From Liolophura sinensis (Eukaryota; Mollusca; Polyplacophora; Chitonida; Chitonidae), in assembly GCF_032854445.1 (NCBI RefSeq), contig NC_088296.1, positions 23,817,604 to 23,881,603 on the forward strand: a stretch of 64,000 nucleotides of DNA, written 5' to 3'. The position numbers were made by a program, and so were the translations under genes. Each line of letters opens with the position of its first letter. Position 1 is the first letter of the stretch. The notes beneath the pieces are model-generated. The model was not told the origin of the DNA, ran no database searches, and worked only from the letters and a program-made list of their open reading frames with translations. This document shows positions 1 to 11,100 of the stretch, one piece after another.

Positions 1-286
1 CAATTCTCAATTGGAAACGCCCGTGGAATTTTCAGTGCCTGTGGTGAAATTTTGTGTCATTTAACTTGAAATGAATGGTGTGCATTTATATGAGAAAAAC
101 TAAACGTTCTGTATGCAGTACCATATATCTAAACCGAAGGGACAAAAGATAAGTATGTTAAATGACGTAAGAGTACTGAAATTTCTTTATTTTGTGTGTG
201 AGTTGGTCACTCAGTGTACAGTGCATACAATGTAAATACACTGATAATCCAAAGTAAAGAAACTGTTTTTTTTTTGTTCGTTTCAG

Positions 287-390
287 GTCATTCCACAAAC
301 TATGTGGTAGCTGTCTACCTTCCGTCTAACATGCCACAAGATTACTGGATAGCCAAGGGAGCAGCTTTATTGTGTCAACTGAGTCATTAA
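287..390 (+). CDS. Probable last coding exon of an unrecognised gene
   Basis: A long T-rich tract ending in TTTCAG at 281-286 is a good 3' splice site. After it, the frame starting with two codon-completing bases runs 33 codons to a TAA at 388-390 and ends in the peptide [10 protein letters not shown]. The peptide has balanced composition and no repeat character. It is followed by an AT-rich 3' UTR and an AATAAA at 760-765, as expected of a terminal exon. The upstream exons lie before the window. I do not recognise the family. The call rests on splice site, frame and poly(A) signal together. Confidence 0.5.
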
Positions 391-759
391 TTATGCTTGT
401 CAACAGTAGAATCAACCAATCAAAAAGTGACTTTCATTATCTCAAGCCAATCCAAAATGTTCATTCAAAACAGCCAAAGAATGGATTTGTTTGTACGGAT
501 TAGGCAGTATTTGAATTTGACACAAATTGCATCCCATTTAAATAGTGTTTAACATGCGGAGGGAAGAGCCCATTTCACCTGGTAAAATGTATTATGTTTG
601 GTTTAGGTTTTTAGAAATTTAAACAACCTGAAGTGCTTAGAAAAAGAACTGTACATATCTTTCTAACATCTGTGATACGTAGAAAATATGTATTTATTTA
701 TATATTTCTTTGATTTGTTTATTTTTGTTGAAGTATGTTTAACTGTCTGTTGAAATGTG

Positions 760-765
760 AATAAA
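760..765 (+). terminator. Poly(A) signal AATAAA of the first gene
   Basis: A canonical AATAAA lies 370 bases after the TAA at 388-390, in an AT-rich stretch consistent with a 3' UTR. Cleavage would be expected about 15-25 bases later. Confidence 0.45.
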
Positions 766-785
766 CCAGATAATATTTACAGATC

Positions 786-1690
786 CATTGGCTAATCTTA
801 TCTACACTTTTAGTGAAGTGGACAAGACGCGACAGAAATCCATTATATCCTAGTGGAAGTTATTACGTTTTGGGACATTTTTTAATATAATTATTTTGGG
901 TAAATAAATTGAAGAAACAGACTACTGTGGCTGTAATCCTTATAAGTTTTGCCTCAGGTAAAAAATATTAAAGAATATGTTGCCCTTTAAAATACAACCA
1001 CCTGCTTATTCCAACGGTACAATATTACATTTATCGGCCAATTTCATGTGATATACAACTTTCTCAGAGACATAATTTAATGAATTTTCCAAACCTCCTT
1101 CTGTCTGTGATATTTGCCAATTTCTGCACATGTGCGTGTATATATTTTGAAATTGTTTGAAACACAAAATAATAATATACTGCTCGCAATGCAAACGTAA
1201 TAAGATTTATATTAAGTACTGCATTTTTTGTTTGTAAAGTATTATGAAAGGGAGCGCAAAATTCCTTGCGTTTTGTCTTGCATTTTTTTTTATCTGCACC
1301 GGTTGTCCAGCCTATACTAAGTTTAAAACTGATTATGAATCTTTCCACTGTGGACATCTGTAGTTATACACTGTTCTGACTATTCCCGTCCTCTCCCTGA
1401 CTTCCTGTCAGTTGTGATACCGCCATAACACGAGAAATCCGTCCTGCCTTATTCAGGGTACAGCGTATTGCCTCCCGTTAGAGCCTAGTGCCTTACTGGA
1501 CCAAATTGACGTCTCCATTTTTTGGAGAATCGATCTCTTTTCTTTCCGATATACATGTAATTATTCTCATATGGTTTTGGTTAAATTTTTTGCCAATATT
1601 CTGTGAAATAAAATCAATTGCTACATAATCCCCTGGACTGATAGTTATTTATTTATTATTTGAGAACGGTATTACGTATTTATTTATTTA
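786..1690. other. Intergenic, no gene seen
   Basis: AT-rich sequence with only short open frames and no acceptable splice or codon signal. Around 1380-1500 there is a degraded stretch (AAATCCGTCCTGC) resembling the body of the second SINE family seen at 43.1 and 47.7 kb. Confidence 0.5.
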
Positions 1691-1701
1691 CTTGTTTGTT
1701 G

Positions 1702-1812
1702 TTTTCCACCGTACTCAAGAATATTTCACTTTTACGACGGTGGCCAGCATTATGGTGGGAGGAAACCGGACAGAGGCCTGGGGAAATACACGACCATCCG
1801 CAGGCCGCAAGA
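1702..1812 (-). mobile_element. Truncated SINE (family 1)
   Basis: Matches the body of the family-1 SINE in reverse orientation: the tail signature CGTACTCAAGAATATTTCAC, then the TATGGTGGGAGGAAACCGG core and the CGACCATCCGCAGG segment. The tRNA-like head is missing. Confidence 0.7.
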
Positions 1813-2058
1813 ACGGTATAAGTGGCTGTTACTTCGTACGTAATAATACCAGACCTGCGTATCCATATGAATGTTGCGATGTATACCGACCTTCCAACTT
1901 TTAAATGCCGCTCAAAGAGATTATTTCATTATGATCAACACAACACAGGTTTAAGGGGGGAAGTGCCTGGAGTAAACCACTGACCTTTGTCAAGTACCTA
2001 ATAAACCTCCGGAAGTCATTCTGCAGCCGATGAAACGAGAGCTGGAATAGTGCCTGCT

Positions 2059-2740
2059 AATTCGGAGTGGCTAGGCCGTGACGAGGCCAATGCCTAGCGG
2101 GATGAGCCTGTTGGGGCCTCCGTGGCCTAATGGTTCAGATACTTTATTGTCGAGCCTTGATGAATAACCAGCGGCCTCTGTGGTCGTGTGGTTAGCGCGC
2201 TAGCACAGCACACTGACCCACTAGCCTCTCACCAATGCGGCTGTTGTGAGTTCAAGTCCAGCTCATGCTGGCTTCCTCTCCGGACGTTTGTGGGAAGGCC
2301 TGCCAGCAACCTGCGGATGGTCCTGTGTTTGCCCCGGGCTCTCCACAGCCGAAACGTGAGTGGATAGGCCGTGACGAGGCCAATGCCTTTAAATCTAGCG
2401 GGATGAGCCTGTTGGGGCCTCCGTGGCCTAATCGTTCAGATACTTTATTGTCTAGCCTTGATGAATAACCATGGGGCCTCTGTGGTCGTGTGGTTAGCGT
2501 GCTAGCGCAGCACAATACCCCGGGAGCCTCTCATCAATGCGGTTGCAGTGAGCTCAAATCCAGCTTATGCTGGCTTCCTCTCCGGTCGTACGTGGGAAAG
2601 TCTGCTAGCAACTTCCGGATGGTCCTGTGTTTGTCCCAGGCTCTGCCCGGACTTCTACCATCATAATGCTGGCCGCCGTCGTGGAAGTGGAATTTTCTTG
2701 AGCATGGCGTGAAATACCAGTCAGAACGAATAAGTAAATG
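2059..2740 (+). mobile_element. Two tandem SINE copies (family 1) with a duplicated flank
   Basis: Two SINE heads (about 2171 and 2476) and one full tail (to about 2740). Each head is preceded by the same block of about 110-140 bp containing GGCCGTGACGAGGCCAATGCC, so about 295 bp has been duplicated in tandem. The first copy breaks off before its 3' tail; the second is close to full length. Confidence 0.7.
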
Positions 2741-2800
2741 AGCATGTACCTTGTCATAAAGGTGCGATGGTACTTGCTTATATACTAATTTTTCAATAGG

Positions 2801-3045
2801 GGACCTCCGTGGCTCAGTTTGTTAGCACGCAAGAGCAGCGTAATGACCCAGGAGCCTCGTACCATTGCGATTGCTGTGAGATCAAGTCCAGCTCATGCTG
2901 GCTTCCTCTCCTTACGAGGGAAGGACTGCCAGCAAACTACGGATGGTCGTGGGTTTCCCCGAGCCGGGTTTCCACCCACCATAATGCTGGCTGTGAAATA
3001 TTCTTGAGTACGGCGTTAAACACCAATTAAATAAATAAATAAATT
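2801..3045 (+). mobile_element. Near full-length tRNA-derived SINE (family 1 reference copy)
   Basis: Best copy of the main dispersed repeat. The head has a Pol III A-box-like TGGCTCAGTTTG at about 2812 and a B-box-like GATCAAGTC at about 2881. The body contains CCACCATAATGCTGGC, and the 3' end is TTGAGTACGGCGTTAAACACC followed by a (AAAT)n tail. This sets the orientation of the family: head 5', tail 3'. Such repeats are abundant in molluscan genomes; I cannot give the database name. Confidence 0.8.
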
Positions 3046-4560
3046 GTTCAATATTTGATGAACTCAGTGGAATTGCTGCATACTACCGCATGATTGGCTG
3101 AAGCAAGCAACACCTCCGAGAGATGAACCGTTCTCAAGAATTCTGCGCTTTAATATTCATCGACAGCCACGTACTCCCCACCCCCCCCCCACACACACAC
3201 ACTTTCCCGGCACATTAAAACAATTTACGTGAACAAATAACTGTTAAAACCTTAGCTGAGGTAAAATGAGAAGAGGCCATATTTCACCAGTTAAGTGTGG
3301 CCATTTATCAGTTATCATGACCTCTGTGGTCTCTGCTCTGGTTTTACTTTCTATATGTTGTGATGTAGTTTTTTATATTGGATGTAATGCTCTTCCCAGG
3401 ATCACGATATCATATTAGTCTTAAGTTAAAATTAATCTTGGTGTGGTCCTTTCTGTTATTTTAGCTGAATTTGTTTTACAATAGCTTAACCAGAATTTAC
3501 GTTGTCAAGCAATATTTTGACTTTGTTACGTATGAAAAAACAATTTTAAAGTGATTTGAGTTTCCACTTAAGTCTGAGATCGCTATATCATCCGGGCGCC
3601 AGGTCCCACGTATAGTCACGATAAGCTTATAAAGAATCAACCAGCATTTCATCCAACCCTTTCAAGCAAAAACTGCAGCAAAAATGCGACGCCAGTGTCA
3701 ACTGTGTAGCTCCAAGGCCCGATCGAAGACAAGGCTTAAATAACAATTCTTGTACATTTAGTGCATGCTTTGTTGTTGTGTAATGGATGTATGGTATGTT
3801 ACCAGTTTGCCAGAATAACGTGACATCGCCAATGAGGAACGCCCAATCGACTACACAGCACAGAACAAATTGCCTTAGGCAGGGAAAGTTCACTACTTAT
3901 CGGCTATGACGATATATGCCTCAAATTCTTGTGACATCAATGTGATGCTGAAAACGACGACTTCAAACACCACTGAAATCTTTTTTGGGGACATATTGAT
4001 GTCGCTTTTAGCCTCTGTTGATGTGTGTAAAATGGCACTATTTGTTTTAAAGAGTATTTGCTATGTTTTTGTTTGGACATCGGTCTTCGTGTATGGTGCA
4101 TTTTGTATCTTAGTGCCAGCTGTTTATATTATCAGGTGTTATTGTTTTCACTATTACAATCCGGTTATGTAACATTCCAACCTACTTTATGTGTGTAACC
4201 GTACTCATTTACACAATGTAATTACTCCAGGCGTGCAGAACAGGAGATTTGAGGGAGGGTGGGGGGAGGACGGACAGGCATCGTTGTATGGCTTGGTCGC
4301 TCTCAAGGTAACAGAAGAGTTCAAAAGCTTGTATTTATTCATGTGGAATTCCAATGCCTCGTGGACTGGGTGTGTTTACATCCTCGTGCACGTGGGTCTG
4401 TACAGGTGCACAATGATGTTTGGTCAGGACAGGTATTACCTGTTTGTGACAAGTGGTTTTCTCGCAGATCCCTCAGCGAATTCTTTTCATAGCTGTGTAC
4501 GCGGACTTTGCGGGACACGCGATTTTTCCCAAACAAGCAGTTGTTGTTCCGAATATGGAC
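3046..4560. other. Intergenic, upstream of gene A
   Basis: Contains a C-run plus CA microsatellite at 3178-3202. No convincing exon was found. An open frame at 4191-4724 overlaps the promoter elements of gene A and looks accidental. Confidence 0.5.
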
Positions 4561-4567
4561 AGCTCCG

Positions 4568-4630
4568 ATTGGTGAAATACACCGTTCCCGCCACCGTGTT
4601 GACCAAAATGCATGCACAGACGCTATATAA
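4568..4630 (+). promoter_or_regulatory. Core promoter of gene A (inverted CCAAT box and TATA box)
   Basis: An inverted CCAAT box (ATTGG, 4568-4572) lies 52 bases before a strong TATA box (TATATAA, 4624-4630). The start codon is at 4733. Transcription would begin near 4655, giving a short 5' UTR of about 80 bases. Spacing fits a classical Pol II promoter and supports 4733 as the first coding exon. Confidence 0.6.
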
Positions 4631-4732
4631 GACTTATTTAGTACATCTCTATGGGGCTTCGCCGGTTTATGCCTACCAAGGTAACATCTTTCATAAAAGC
4701 TGTCAATCCAACAGGCACATGTAGATTTAAGT

Positions 4733-5118
4733 ATGTCGGACAATCTTTTCGGGGTAGTCGAAGGTACCAGTCTTCACGCTACAGCAATGGCGGAAAAACT
4801 TCAACACTTTCAGTTTCGGTTTGAGGCTGTTCAGAAGCCACCTGGACGTGACATCAACGAAATCCTGATATTTTTCGCCCCCAACACGCTGTACGACATA
4901 AGAACACCCGTAATTAGGACACATATTAACATGTTGAAACAAAACGTGCTGGGGAATATACATTTCAACATAGAGGGCCATCTGGAGTTTGAGAAGAAAC
5001 ACATGTGCTACGGGAGTCCTGGCAACGCGAGCCGTAACTACGACAGGGTTGTGGATATTCTACTGAAAGTGGCCCAAGATCAGGAGAGACGGGTGGCCCA
5101 TAAATTACCGCTGATTGT
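4733..5118 (+). CDS. Gene A exon 1
   Basis: Encodes 128 codons plus two bases, starting MSDNLFGVVEGTS. It ends at the consensus donor GTGAGT (5119). Mixed charged and hydrophobic composition, e.g. INEILIFFAPNTLYD, is unlike the repeat-derived frames around it. No family recognised. Confidence 0.7.
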
Positions 5119-8100
5119 GTGAGTACTCGTTAGAGAGCCACAGTTAGCTAGTAGTATTACATACTTGCTGGTTATAATCCAGATACCAACAATACTTTCT
5201 GGTTATATTATACTCCAGGCACAAATAATACTTGCTGGTTATATTATACTCCAGGCACAAATAATGCTTGCTGGTTATATTATACTCCAGGCACAAATAA
5301 TGCTTGCTGGTTATATTATACTCCAGGCACAAATAATACTTGCTGGTTATATTATACTCCAGGCACAAATAATACTTGCTGGTTATATTATACTCCAGGC
5401 ACAAATAATACTTGCTGGTTATATTATACTCCAGGCACAAATAATACTTGCTGGTTATATTATACTCAAGGCACAAATAATACTTGCTGATAAAGAAGTC
5501 ACAAGAAGACACAGTATATATACACACACCTAATGACTCCTAGGCGTCATGTGACTGACAAATTACGACGTTAAACCCTAAGCACACATATTCAAATTCA
5601 AATAGTACTTCTTGTTCCACGTCAACCCCATATACACATTTACTGGTTGTACTTCACCAGAACTTTCCACCTATTCTAATTTAGCCCCACACAATACTTG
5701 CTACACAATTCAGTCACAAATACTATTTGCGGGTTGTACTACTCCAAACACATATGATTTGCGGGTTGTACTAAACTTCCACCACAAATAATGTTACTAG
5801 TTGCACTACTTCAGACACAGATAATATTTGCTGATTGTACTGCTCCGACCACTTACAATATTTGCGGGTTGTACTATTCCAGACCGAAATAATATTGCTG
5901 GTTGTACTACTTCGTCTACAAATAATACTTACTGTCTGTACTACTCCAGACCCAAATAACACTTGCTGGTTATATTATACTCCAGACACAAATAACACTT
6001 GCTGGTTATATTATACTCCAGACACAAATAACACTTGCTGGTTATATTATACTCCAGACACAAATAACACTTGCTGGTTATATTATACTCCAGACACAAA
6101 TAACACTTGCTGGTTATATTATACTCCAGACACAAATAACACTTGCTGGTTATATTATACTCTAGACCCAGGGCAGTGACGACAGTGTGATTGTTGGCAT
6201 ATGCTCAGACATTACATAAGACCTACAGCATAGCAAGTAAAACCAGGGCAGCGATGGCAGTGTGATAATTGGCAAATGGTCACACGTAACCGGGGAAAAT
6301 ACAGCCTCTTGACAATTTACCTCGGTTGTGGTTTTATTCAAAATGGTCATGTAAATACTCAAATTACCCGTTCCATATCTCGCACCTTGACTTTAATATC
6401 CGGGATCAGTTAAATTAAAGATGAATGCAGGGTGATGTAAGTTAGTTTGTCATTTGTCCGAGACCCAGATAAGTTACTGGTTGTACCATGCCAGATAAGT
6501 TACTGGTTGTACCATTCCAAATATGAATCATATTCGTCGGTTTATGATATACCACTCCGCACTCAAACAGTTCTTGCTGGATGGTTGGGCTACTCTATAC
6601 TCGCAGTACTTGTTAATTGTTGTTGTACTCCAGACACATGGAGAATTTATCGGTTATTCTACTTCAGGCCTAGATAACCTTTGCCCATCAATACTACTCC
6701 AGATCTAAATAATACTTCTTGTATCAATTCAGGCCCAGATAATACCCGCTGGTTGTACCATTTCAGACCCAAATAATACTTGCTGGCTGTACCACTTCAG
6801 ACCCAAATAATACTTGCTGGCTGTACCACTTCAGACCCAAATAATACTTGCTGGCTGTACCACTTCAGACCCAAATAATACTTGCTGGCTGTACCATTTC
6901 AGACCCAAATAATACTTGCTGGCTGTACCATTTCAGACCCAAATAATACTTGCTGGTTGTACCATTTAAGACCCAAATTGTCATTACCAGTTGTGCTACT
7001 CTAGACAAAAATAATACCTATTGGTTTATATAATTCCTGACAAAAATAGTACGTTATTGCCAGTAAGTATTACTGAGTCTGGAGTTCTGTTACTCTGGCC
7101 TCAAGTAGCACGTACCCGAGTCGTGTCAGACCAAAGACTTTAAAAGTGGTACTTGTTGCTGTCTTGCTTTGCGCTCAGCATTGAAAGGTTAGGTCGGCCC
7201 GGCGTCAGTATAAGCTGCACTTTGGTGACATGGACCCTGTCACAAGAAGACACAGTATATGCACATACACCTAATGACTCCTAGGCGTCATATGACTGAC
7301 AAATTACGACGTTAAACCCTAAGCACACATATTCACATTCAAATAGTACTTCTTGTTCCACGTCAACCCCATATACACATTTACTGGTTGTACTTCACCA
7401 GACCAAAACAATGAAAGTTTCCACCTGTTCTAATCTATCCCCACACAATACTTGCTACACAATTCAGTCACAAATACTACTTGCTGGTTGTTCTACTCCA
7501 AACACATATGATTTGCGGGTTGTACTACACTCCCACCACAAATAATGTTACTGGTTGCACTACTTCAGACACAGATAATATTTGCTGATTGTACTGCTCA
7601 GTCCACTTACTATATTTGCGGGTTGTACTGTTCCAGACCGAAATAATATTGCTGGTTGTACTACTTCGTCCACAAATAATAGCTACTGGCTGTACTACCC
7701 GAGAGCCAAATATTTGCTGGTTGTAATACTCCAGACCCAAATAATATTTACTGGTTATAATACTCCAGACCCAAATAATATTTACTGGTTGTAATACTCC
7801 AGACCCAAATAATATTTACTGGTTGTAATACTCCAGACCCGAATAATATTTACTGGTTGTAATACTCCAGAAACAAATACTATTTGCCGGTTGTACTACC
7901 GCTTCTCCACACAAGTAGTATTTCTCTGTAGTGCTACTACAGAGCCAAATGATATTTGCTGGTTGTAACGGTACTGCTGCAGACCCAGTAATACTTACTG
8001 GTTATACGTACTATACTTCAGGCAAAATAAGTCTAAACTCCTTGGTCCTATGTCTACTATTTCTGACATACAGATCAGTGCTATAGACTTAACTGTGTTT

Positions 8101-11100
8101 CAGAGTTCGTTCTCAGACGGCCTTCATAGCCTTCACGGAGAACCTGGCGACTTTGGTCGCTCACCTGAGGCAGATGTCCAAACCTACCACAACAACAACA
8201 ACGGTTCCAGCAAAGGTCTACGCAGAAGTCTTCAGATCCTTCGCCGAAATGCATCAGCTACGCTTGAAGTGAGGCAGATATTTCTAAGGGTTACATTGTT
8301 ACATCAGTGGTTTATTTGTTTATTTGATTCGTATTTTACGCCGTACACTACCGCCGTACACTACTCAAGAATATTTCACTTATATGACGTTGGCCGGGGG
8401 ATGCCCACGACCATACGCAGGCTGATGGTGGATATATCAGTTGTTAGTTTCTGTATACGTGTATTTCAACATCTTCTCCATGAAGATGTATTCCAACACA
8501 TGGTTGTGTAGTTCTCAGAGAAAATGGTGCTGTCATTGAATTTATGATAAAAGAAAAGCACTCCGGTTTCCTTCATCCATAAAACTCTCCACCATCTTAT
8601 GACTGAAAAATACTTGAGTATGGGGTTAAACAATCACATAGATCTATACATAAATAAAAATAGAAATATTCAGCTGTTGTCCTCGGATTGTCTCCAGGGA
8701 AGGGACTATGTTTGGAGGCAGAGCTGTTATCAACAAACAAGAACTTGTCGGGGCGCCAGATTTCGTCTGTACCAGAAACAACCAACCCGTTATCATAATC
8801 AAGGTACAATGTAGACTAACTCTTTGCGGTTCCTGTTTGTTTCTTATGTCTTCCTTTTCCTTTACGGCCGAGATAAGTGATCCAAAGCCCATTTCGCGAA
8901 TTTTTACATACTTTGGTATTCATAACAATATCTGCGTCAGTCTGATTAAAAACCTAATTGCAGATTAGACATTTGATCTGGGATTGGATTTTATAGTTAA
9001 CATATTGCTCATCGTGAGCACATTATTTGTTTACGGGTTTCAGAATATACAGTTTGGACACAAATGAAAACGTCGCAAATATGTTCGTAAACCAGCTACT
9101 TGCACAAGCATAATTTGATTATTTTCCACATCTAGGTATACAGCAACAACGCGAACAATAATCACAGGAACAACAACAACGACAGATGCCAAAACAGAAA
9201 CACTCCAGTGAAACGAGAGGCTTTCGCCGATTTAAAGTTGGAAACGCAGTGTCCAACACGAGAGAGTCACCCATGTGATAACTGTGGTCAGCTCGCCACT
9301 GTCTGTTCTGAACTTTGTTATCTGACCGCCAAAACATCTAATTTCTCATCAGATTCAATGGACGCAGATCTTAGGCGTTCTTTAAAAGGTGAGTAAATCC
9401 AAGCAACGACGACAGTGTTTTATTTGGCAAATGGCCACACGTAACCGGTGAAATACGTCCTGTTGTCAATAAAAATCACAACTTCAAATCTAATTGCAAC
9501 TATTATTTTGTCCTTTTCTAGTGTTTTTTAACTTAAAGCAAGGATCAACCCTACTACATCACCACGATCTCAATCGATATCAGTATGGTTTTAATGTTAT
9601 AACTACTGCCACTGAGGCCACATTGATAAGGAGTGTTGTGACATCTGTAACATGACCACGGCCTCAATCGATATCACTACAGGTTTAAACAATCCAGGGG
9701 AAGTATACAGTTTAACTTCTAAATTTTGATAATGGGAAAGATTGTTGAGAACCTGTTGAGGTGCGACTGTTCCCTTCTCAATCTTCCCGGTTTCACACAT
9801 CCACAAGCCTGGCCATTGTCTTATATTCCAGTCTTAGCATCAATCAGAGAGAAACAAGTACTTGAATGGCGTGCTTAAGATTTATTTCCAAATTATACGA
9901 CTGTGGTTAGTTTTCTGAGTGGAGGAAAACCGGAGTGTCCGGAGGCAACCATGTGCTTCTGGCAAGTGACATGTGAGATACCTGCAAAGCGATTAAATAC
10001 AAACAAGACACGCTTTGATGTAAGCTAGTGGTGTATATACCTCGTTGAGGTGCACATACTTTTGAGAATGTAACCTTTGTCTTGGCGTGAAATTCATGAA
10101 ATACGAAATTACGCGCTTAAAGCGAGCCTTGTTCTATCTGACTTACAGGTTATCCTATAGACTCTTATTCACGTGTCAGTCCTATCATTTTGAGCAAAAT
10201 TCACGTCGAGAAGCGGGACTTCGTATCATGTATTACATGAACTGTACCTCTGTATCCCTTCTCTTCCTGACAGATGAGGTAGCAACTGATATGCTGGTCG
10301 CCCTGTGTAGGGATGATGTACCACCGTATTTCTCCAACCCTCCACGGATATTAGCTATCATTGTCAAGGAGACACGAGTAAGTACAGATACTATGTTGTC
10401 GACCTAGGACACCGGTCACGTTGCACTTTCTCATCATCAACATCATAGCCATGTTTTTTCTGTAAGCTACTCCAGTTCCATCCTTTAGAAAGAATGGTAA
10501 AATGATAAATGTCGTGATAATCTGATTTATGACCTGTTTTTGTAAATAATATCCAATTTCCATGGTAACAATGAAACAAAAGATTTCGTTTTCGAGGATA
10601 TTCCAGTAATAGGCTACCCATTTACATCTGTATTTGAAGCATGGTTCCGAAATACCATAGATTTTATTCTTGAAGATGTTTGTTATACACGGTACCCATT
10701 AAATGAAATCTTTTGGAACCATGTTCGAATCTGCACAATGGCTTCCTCCAAATGTTTTCCTCGGAACTGGACTAAATCTTTTTGGATACTGATCAACTTT
10801 TCGGTATCATTAGAAAAATCAATCTCTTCATTACATGAATCCGTCATAATTCCGTACTTTAAAGGCTTTCTTATTTCTTTGATGGTTTATGTTGAACGTT
10901 ATTTTAACACTGGTCTTTTGCAAATTGACCTGGAATGCCCATTAGTGTTGACAGTGTATGATGGTTGTATTACGTACGAATATCTAGTTTCGACGCCAAT
11001 GGATTTTTTAAACATGCACACTGAGGGTTCGGCCTTCCTCAACAAGTTCACCATGAAACTGAAAATTGTAACAAGAACCATAATGGAGTTTCTCATGCGT

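Noticed and set aside
2801-2895. tRNA gene
   Set aside because: A- and B-box-like sequences are present, but no cloverleaf can be drawn and the sequence continues into a SINE body with an (AAAT)n tail.
3906-4172. 88-residue frame with hydrophobic segments
   Set aside because: AT-rich sequence readily gives such frames; no promoter, poly(A) or splice support.
4191-4724. 177-residue open frame just upstream of gene A
   Set aside because: It overlaps the CCAAT and TATA boxes of gene A, is cysteine- and tyrosine-rich without pattern, has no splice signals, and another frame is open on the opposite strand.
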